NCBI GenBank assembly: GCA_965216445.1
Contig: OZ244166.1
Location: forward strand, 2,356,001 to 2,420,000
Length of the DNA stretch: 64,000 nt
Direction of reading: 5' to 3'
From: MA-ANB-1 sp965216445
GTDB lineage: Bacteria; Actinomycetota; Acidimicrobiia; Spongiisociales; ZC4RG35
This document shows positions 60,618-64,000 of the stretch, piece by piece. The translations under genes and the position numbers were made by a program. Under the pieces are notes generated by a model that was not told where the DNA came from, made no database searches, and was given only the letters and a program-made list of their open reading frames with translations. How positions within the stretch are numbered: position 1 is the stretch's first letter; each line of letters starts with the position of its first letter.

Positions 60618-61508
60618 TTATTCGGTTACCTTGCTCCGCAAACGACGGATATCGTCGTAGACACCCGTGGTCAACACCGTTGATGCAGGCGCAGCAACAC
60701 CCTTGGCACCGGCTGGCTCAGGCTCAGGTTCCGGTGCAGGCTCTTCTTCGGGAGCTTCAGCCGGGGCTGCAGCAGCTGGCTCAGCAGCCGGGGTTTGCTG
60801 CGCGGGGGACTCTTCGGCCAACTGAGATGCCGCTTCCTCCAGCCACTTGGTCGAATCGGTAGCCGAGACTTCATCGGCAAGCCGATCAAGCCAGTTCGAC
60901 TCCTCTTCGCTCACGTTTGCTGAGTCATTGACGACTTTCTCTTCTACTTCCTCGGGTGCAACATCGACGATGCCGAGCCGGTGGAATGCATGGATCATTC
61001 GCACCGCCGCTCCCCGCCCCAGCCGCTCCTCGAGGCCCTCGAACGTGAACGGCTGAACAAGTGAAGCTATCGCCGACCAATCCTCCGGCGTGAAACTGAC
61101 GTCCTTCTCAACGGTCGGCTTGATAACAACCTGGCCAGAACCGATCAGCCCTTGCTCTGAAACTTCGGTTTCGATGTCGCGGAGTTCGGTGACTCTCTTC
61201 GAGATCGACTCGATCTCAACACCCTCGACGTCGGGCCCGTCAGCGGGACCCATGGCAAACGCGCCCTCTTCCATGGAGCCGAGAACGAAAACAACGTCAG
61301 CGATTATGGAAGGGTCGGTTCCAGCGTAAACCCCACGCGAGCTGTGAAGCTCGGCACCGGTGACTGCACCTTCGCGAAAGTGAACACGCCCTTTGCGCGC
61401 CCCAACGATGTCAAGGGACCCGGTTTTCTTGGTGACCTGGACGATCTGCAACAAGTCGTCCATCGTCCAGTCAGCAAGCTGACCAGAAAGATTCATTCCC
61501 TTATCCAC
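60618..61508 (-). CDS. DUF4388 (PatA-type) protein with Ala/Pro/Glu-rich tail
   Basis: A 296-residue cytoplasmic protein. Residues 1-95 match DUF4388: NLSGQLADWTMDDLLQIVQVTKKTGSLDIVG, then GRVHFREGAVTGAELHS, a fold found in gliding and signalling proteins such as PatA. A helical middle region follows (ITELRD-type helices, residues 100-190). The C-terminal third is a low-complexity Ala/Glu/Pro stretch (~225-275) ending in a short basic-acidic helix (YDDIRRLRSKVTE). The GTG at 61508 has AAGGAG eight bases upstream. Likely a signalling or scaffold protein. Confidence 0.75.
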   Translation of the reverse strand: MDKGMNLSGQLADWTMDDLLQIVQVTKKTGSLDIVGARKGRVHFREGAVTGAELHSSRGVYAGTDPSIIADVVFVLGSMEEGAFAMGPADGPDVEGVEIESISKRVTELRDIETEVSEQGLIGSGQVVIKPTVEKDVSFTPEDWSAIASLVQPFTFEGLEERLGRGAAVRMIHAFHRLGIVDVAPEEVEEKVVNDSANVSEEESNWLDRLADEVSATDSTKWLEEAASQLAEESPAQQTPAAEPAAAAPAEAPEEEPAPEPEPEPAGAKGVAAPASTVLTTGVYDDIRRLRSKVTE

Positions 61509-61596
61509 GTTCGATAGCTCCTTCGGACATGGGTTAGGTATCGGATCTCGAGGCGGGGCAGTTAAGTACTAAATAGGGCGAAAAACCCAGAAACTT

Positions 61597-62166
61597 TCAG
61601 GAGGATTGCTGCTTCTTCTTCTGCTTCATCAAGCGCTTCTGCTCCCGCAGGGTGAATACATCGTCAAATTCTTCGACGTCGGCGATGCTGGGCCAGTCGG
61701 CCGCCGCCTTTTCCCAGCCTTCAGGTTGGATGCCCATGCGTTTTCCCAGGACCCCGACGAACACTCTGGACTTGCCTTCGCCGAATCCGGGTAGGTCCTT
61801 GAGACGTTTGAGGAGTTCTTTTCCGTTGACAGCGTCGTTCCAGATGTTGGACGCTGAACCTTCGTACTCATCCACAATTGCTTCGCAGAGGGCTTGAGTC
61901 CGCTTTGCCATCGAGGACGGATACCGATGGATAGCCGGGGGTCCCTTGAAGACGGACTCCAGCTCGTCGAGGTCCCAATTGGCAAGCCTCTTTGCGTCGA
62001 GGTTTTCGCCGATTCGATCCTTCAGAAGCTGTGGCCCATAGAACGCCCTTTCCATCGGGAACTGCTGGTCGAGGAGCATCCCAATAAGGAGAGCCAGGTC
62101 ATCTCCCGCCAAGAGAGCATTGGCTTCTTCGGAGTCAGTGAAGTTGAGGCGGTCGGGACGATTCAT
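61597..62166 (-). CDS. HhH-GPD type base-excision repair protein
   Basis: A 189-residue protein of the helix-hairpin-helix/GPD DNA glycosylase-like family found in actinobacteria. The HhH segment is LLKRLKDLPGFGEGKSRVFVGVLGKRMGI. There is no obvious catalytic Asp after it and no Fe-S cluster cysteines, so it may be a non-canonical member. The C-terminus is basic (REQKRLMKQKKKQQ). The ATG at 62166 is the start where homology begins; the longer frame to 62517 runs through a structured intergenic region and into the thiolase gene. Confidence 0.75.
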   Translation of the reverse strand: MNRPDRLNFTDSEEANALLAGDDLALLIGMLLDQQFPMERAFYGPQLLKDRIGENLDAKRLANWDLDELESVFKGPPAIHRYPSSMAKRTQALCEAIVDEYEGSASNIWNDAVNGKELLKRLKDLPGFGEGKSRVFVGVLGKRMGIQPEGWEKAAADWPSIADVEEFDDVFTLREQKRLMKQKKKQQSS

Positions 62167-62239
62167 CCGTTCAACCGTAGCCAACCATGTGAATTGGTCG
62201 ACAAATGAAGCGTTCGGGCGGATCGTCAAAGATTGGTGC

Positions 62240-62321
62240 GGGGCAGTCCGGCAGGCACGAATGCAAGAGACTGCGGTATCCGTCGATCCGCAAACCTTGT
62301 GCCTGCCATCCTGCGAGCCCC
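62240..62321. other. Candidate structured RNA/hairpin element between the HhH-GPD gene and the thiolase
   Basis: The 310-base gap 62167-62476 contains nested stems. GGGGC/GCCCC (62240-62244, 62317-62321) encloses a perfect 9-bp stem GGCAGGCAC/GTGCCTGCC (62250-62258, 62299-62307), and inside that lies TGCGG-T-ATC/GAT-CCGCA (62272-62292). Two more short hairpins lie near 62333-62352 and 62366-62380. The strand is undetermined. It matches no riboswitch that I can name. Confidence 0.4.
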
Positions 62322-62476
62322 CTGGTCCAGATGGTGCCAACATACGCGTTGGCCCAATGAGCGATAATGGGTCGGCAGACCCTATTGCACGGTGCGTGTC
62401 GGAAGACAAGGACTTCTGTGAAGATCTTTTGCGCAACGTCCGGGCAATAATCGACACAGATGATCGGAAGAGTGGC

Positions 62477-63685
62477 ATGACAGACGTTTTCATAGTCGAC
62501 GGAGCCCGGACACCCATGGGACGGATAGGGGGTCAGTTGGCGCATGTCCGACCCGACGACTTGGCGGCACATTCGATCTCGAAACTTCTCGAACGCAATC
62601 CTTCGGTGGACCCAGAGGCGATTGAGGACATTCAATGGGGAGCAGCCAACCAGGCAGGGGAAGACAACCGCAACGTCGCCCGAATGGCCGGCCTCCTTGC
62701 CGGGCTTCCCATCGAAACCGCAGGTGTCACCGTCAACAGGCTCTGTGGCTCGGGGATGCAGGCACTGGTCTCTGCAACACACGCGTTACAGGGGGGTTGG
62801 GGCGACGTGATGATCGCCGGGGGATCAGAATCCATGAGCCGGGCTCCCTACGTGATGTTGAAGGCAGACAGAAGCTTCAAGACCGGGGCTCCCCCGGTGG
62901 CCGACACCGTGCTGGGATGGCGATTGGTCAACGAACGGATGGAAGAGCTCTATCCGCCGATAACACTCGGCATGACAGCCGAGAAAGTGGCTGCGAGGTA
63001 CCAGGTTTCCCGAGAAGACCAGGATGAGTTTGCCTTGGAGAGTCATCGAAGGGCAGTCGCAGCCCAGGAGTCCGGTCGTTTCAAAGATGAGATTGAACCG
63101 ATCGATGCGCCAAAGGACTCGAAACGAAGAGATTGGGGAACCGTCGTAAGTGACGAGGGCCCCCGAGCCGACACTTCGCTCGAAGCTCTCGCACGCCTCA
63201 AACCGGTGTTCAAGAACGACGGCACGGTTACCGCGGGGAACTCTTCGCCCATGAACGACGGCTCGGCCGCATTGCTGCTTGCCACCGAAGAAGGCGTGGA
63301 GCGGTACAGCCTGGAACCAATCGCCCGAGTCGTCAGCTCGGCCGCGGCCGGGGTGCATCCCGACTACATGGGCATCGGGCCAGTTCCCGCGAGCAGAAAG
63401 GCGCTCGACCGTGCCGGTATCTCAGTGGACGAGGTCGATCTCATTGAGCTGAACGAGGCGTTTGCATCACAAACGGTGGCGAGTATCCGTGAGCTGAATC
63501 TGGACACGGCCAAAGTAAACGTCAACGGCGGCGCCATCGCGCTCGGGCATCCGTTGGGTGCATCGGGAGCTCGCATCGTCGTCAGCCTCATTCACGAAAT
63601 GTCCCGGCGGGATTCCAGGTACGGATTGGCAACAATGTGTATCGGTGTTGGACAGGGGATCAGCGTGGTCGTAGAACGTGTCTGA
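62477..63685 (+). CDS. Thiolase (acetyl-CoA acetyltransferase family)
   Basis: Thiolase of 402 residues catalysing CoA-dependent cleavage or condensation of acyl-CoA. The nucleophilic Cys90 is in VNRLCGSGMQALVSA. The C-terminal His motif is NGGAIALGHPLGASGAR, and the second active-site Cys is in MCIGVGQG. It could be an acetoacetyl-CoA thiolase or a 3-ketoacyl-CoA thiolase of beta-oxidation; sequence motifs alone do not choose. The ATG at 62477 is preferred. The frame stays open for a further 357 bases upstream but without conserved sequence. It overlaps the CoA transferase start by eight bases. Confidence 0.93.
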   Translation: MTDVFIVDGARTPMGRIGGQLAHVRPDDLAAHSISKLLERNPSVDPEAIEDIQWGAANQAGEDNRNVARMAGLLAGLPIETAGVTVNRLCGSGMQALVSATHALQGGWGDVMIAGGSESMSRAPYVMLKADRSFKTGAPPVADTVLGWRLVNERMEELYPPITLGMTAEKVAARYQVSREDQDEFALESHRRAVAAQESGRFKDEIEPIDAPKDSKRRDWGTVVSDEGPRADTSLEALARLKPVFKNDGTVTAGNSSPMNDGSAALLLATEEGVERYSLEPIARVVSSAAAGVHPDYMGIGPVPASRKALDRAGISVDEVDLIELNEAFASQTVASIRELNLDTAKVNVNGGAIALGHPLGASGARIVVSLIHEMSRRDSRYGLATMCIGVGQGISVVVERV

Positions 63686-64000
63686 AGGTCCCCTCCATGG
63701 CGTAACAGTCGTCGAATTCGGAAACCTGATCGCCGCCCCCTACGCCACGATGCTTCTGGCCGACATGGGGGCACGGGTAATCAAGGTAGAGCCACGATCC
63801 GGCGACCTCGGCCGCCAGTTCGGGCCCTTCCAAAACGGTGAGTCGGTCTTCTTCATGGCCGTCAACCGGGGCAAGGAATCCCTCGCCCTGGACACACGGG
63901 ACTGGGTTTCCAAACGAGTGCTGGACAACCTCGTCAAGAAGGCAGATGTTGTGGTGCAGAACCTTCGGCACGGTGCAATGGATCGTCTCGGACTTTCCGC
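63678..64000 (+). CDS. CaiB/BaiF (family III) CoA transferase, 3'-truncated by the window edge
   Basis: N-terminal 107 residues of a family III CoA transferase. The frame starts at GTG 63678, eight bases before the thiolase stop, and runs off the window end. The translation includes GVTVVEFGNLIAAPYATMLL, then MGARVIKVEPRSGD, and VNRGKESLALD, the usual first CoA-binding half. The catalytic Asp (near residue 169 in the family) lies outside the window, so activity cannot be checked. The overlap with thiolase suggests a joint acyl-CoA pathway. Confidence 0.9.
   Translation, partial: MSEGPLHGVTVVEFGNLIAAPYATMLLADMGARVIKVEPRSGDLGRQFGPFQNGESVFFMAVNRGKESLALDTRDWVSKRVLDNLVKKADVVVQNLRHGAMDRLGLS

Noticed and set aside
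62286..62300. GCAAACC sequence suggesting a cyclic di-GMP riboswitch
   Set aside because: The other conserved parts of that riboswitch class, such as the second GCAAAG-type joint and tetraloop receptor, are missing.
62120..62476. In-frame upstream extension of the thiolase
   Set aside because: The extension lacks thiolase similarity, contains the nested stems, and the protein starting at 62477 already has the complete N-terminus.
1..64000. CRISPR arrays, insertion sequences, rRNA and tRNA genes
   Set aside because: No regularly spaced repeats, transposase-like proteins, rRNA segments or complete cloverleaf sequences were found by reading intergenic regions.

Overview
The window looks like chromosomal DNA of a high-GC, aerobic member of the Actinomycetota, most likely class Acidimicrobiia. 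This placement is inferred from gene content, not from a marker gene. Supporting signs are an F420-type (LLM) oxidoreductase, an XRE regulator next to an HbhA-like Lys/Ala-rich protein, a clpS-DUF2017 pair, a cytochrome oxidase subunit II with a fused cytochrome c domain, and many lipoproteins with Thr/Ser-rich linkers. Genes are dense and many neighbours overlap by 1-8 bases. I see no rRNA, tRNA, insertion sequence, phage gene or CRISPR array.

Layout. 1-12.5 kb: 3' part of nhaA, a zinc ribbon protein, a flap-type exonuclease, a rhodanese sulfurtransferase, a membrane-fused sulfite oxidase-like enzyme, DNA glycosylase tag, a GCS2-type ligase, an F420 oxidoreductase and an Lgt-like protein that lacks the usual catalytic residues. 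12.5-23.6 kb: one long minus-strand run. It starts with a cupredoxin-like lipoprotein, a FedA-like membrane protein, a small membrane protein, ctaB and a thioredoxin-fold lipoprotein. It continues through ctaC, ctaD, ctaE, subunit IV and ctaG to a small lipoprotein, a class V aminotransferase and serA. 23.6-37.8 kb: penicillin acylase-like hydrolase, an alpha/beta hydrolase, a [2Fe-2S] ferredoxin, selD, greA, mgtE, an M23 peptidase, an aminotransferase, nadE and glnE. 37.8-46.4 kb: an M20 amidohydrolase, the split transhydrogenase pntAA-pntAB-pntB, then pyruvate:ferredoxin oxidoreductase (nifJ) with a dihydroorotate dehydrogenase-like partner. 46.4-46.9 kb: the only long gene-free stretch, filled by two tandem 200-bp hairpin-rich units directly upstream of nifJ. 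46.9-55.7 kb: HbhA-like protein and its XRE neighbour, a VIT-type transporter, DAHP synthase, a MocA-like transferase, an eRF1-like protein, DUF2017, ClpS and a membrane Fe-S oxidoreductase. 55.7-57.35 kb: an ArsR-like regulator with promoter and operator repeats, followed by two related micro-proteins and a terminator. 57.3-64 kb: proline dehydrogenase and proC, uridine kinase, a CPBP protein, a DUF4388 protein, a HhH-GPD protein, a thiolase and the start of a CoA transferase.

The strongest non-obvious result is that selD is a selenoprotein gene. Its apparent start at 28456 is false. The reading frame continues upstream through an in-frame UGA at 28481-28483 to an ATG at 28525, giving the canonical N-terminus with Sec at the catalytic position, and a good stem-loop follows the UGA. 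Other items worth a second look are the tandem structured repeats in front of nifJ, the coupled micro-protein pair behind an ArsR-like regulator, and the membrane and extracytoplasmic proteins embedded in the cytochrome oxidase operon.
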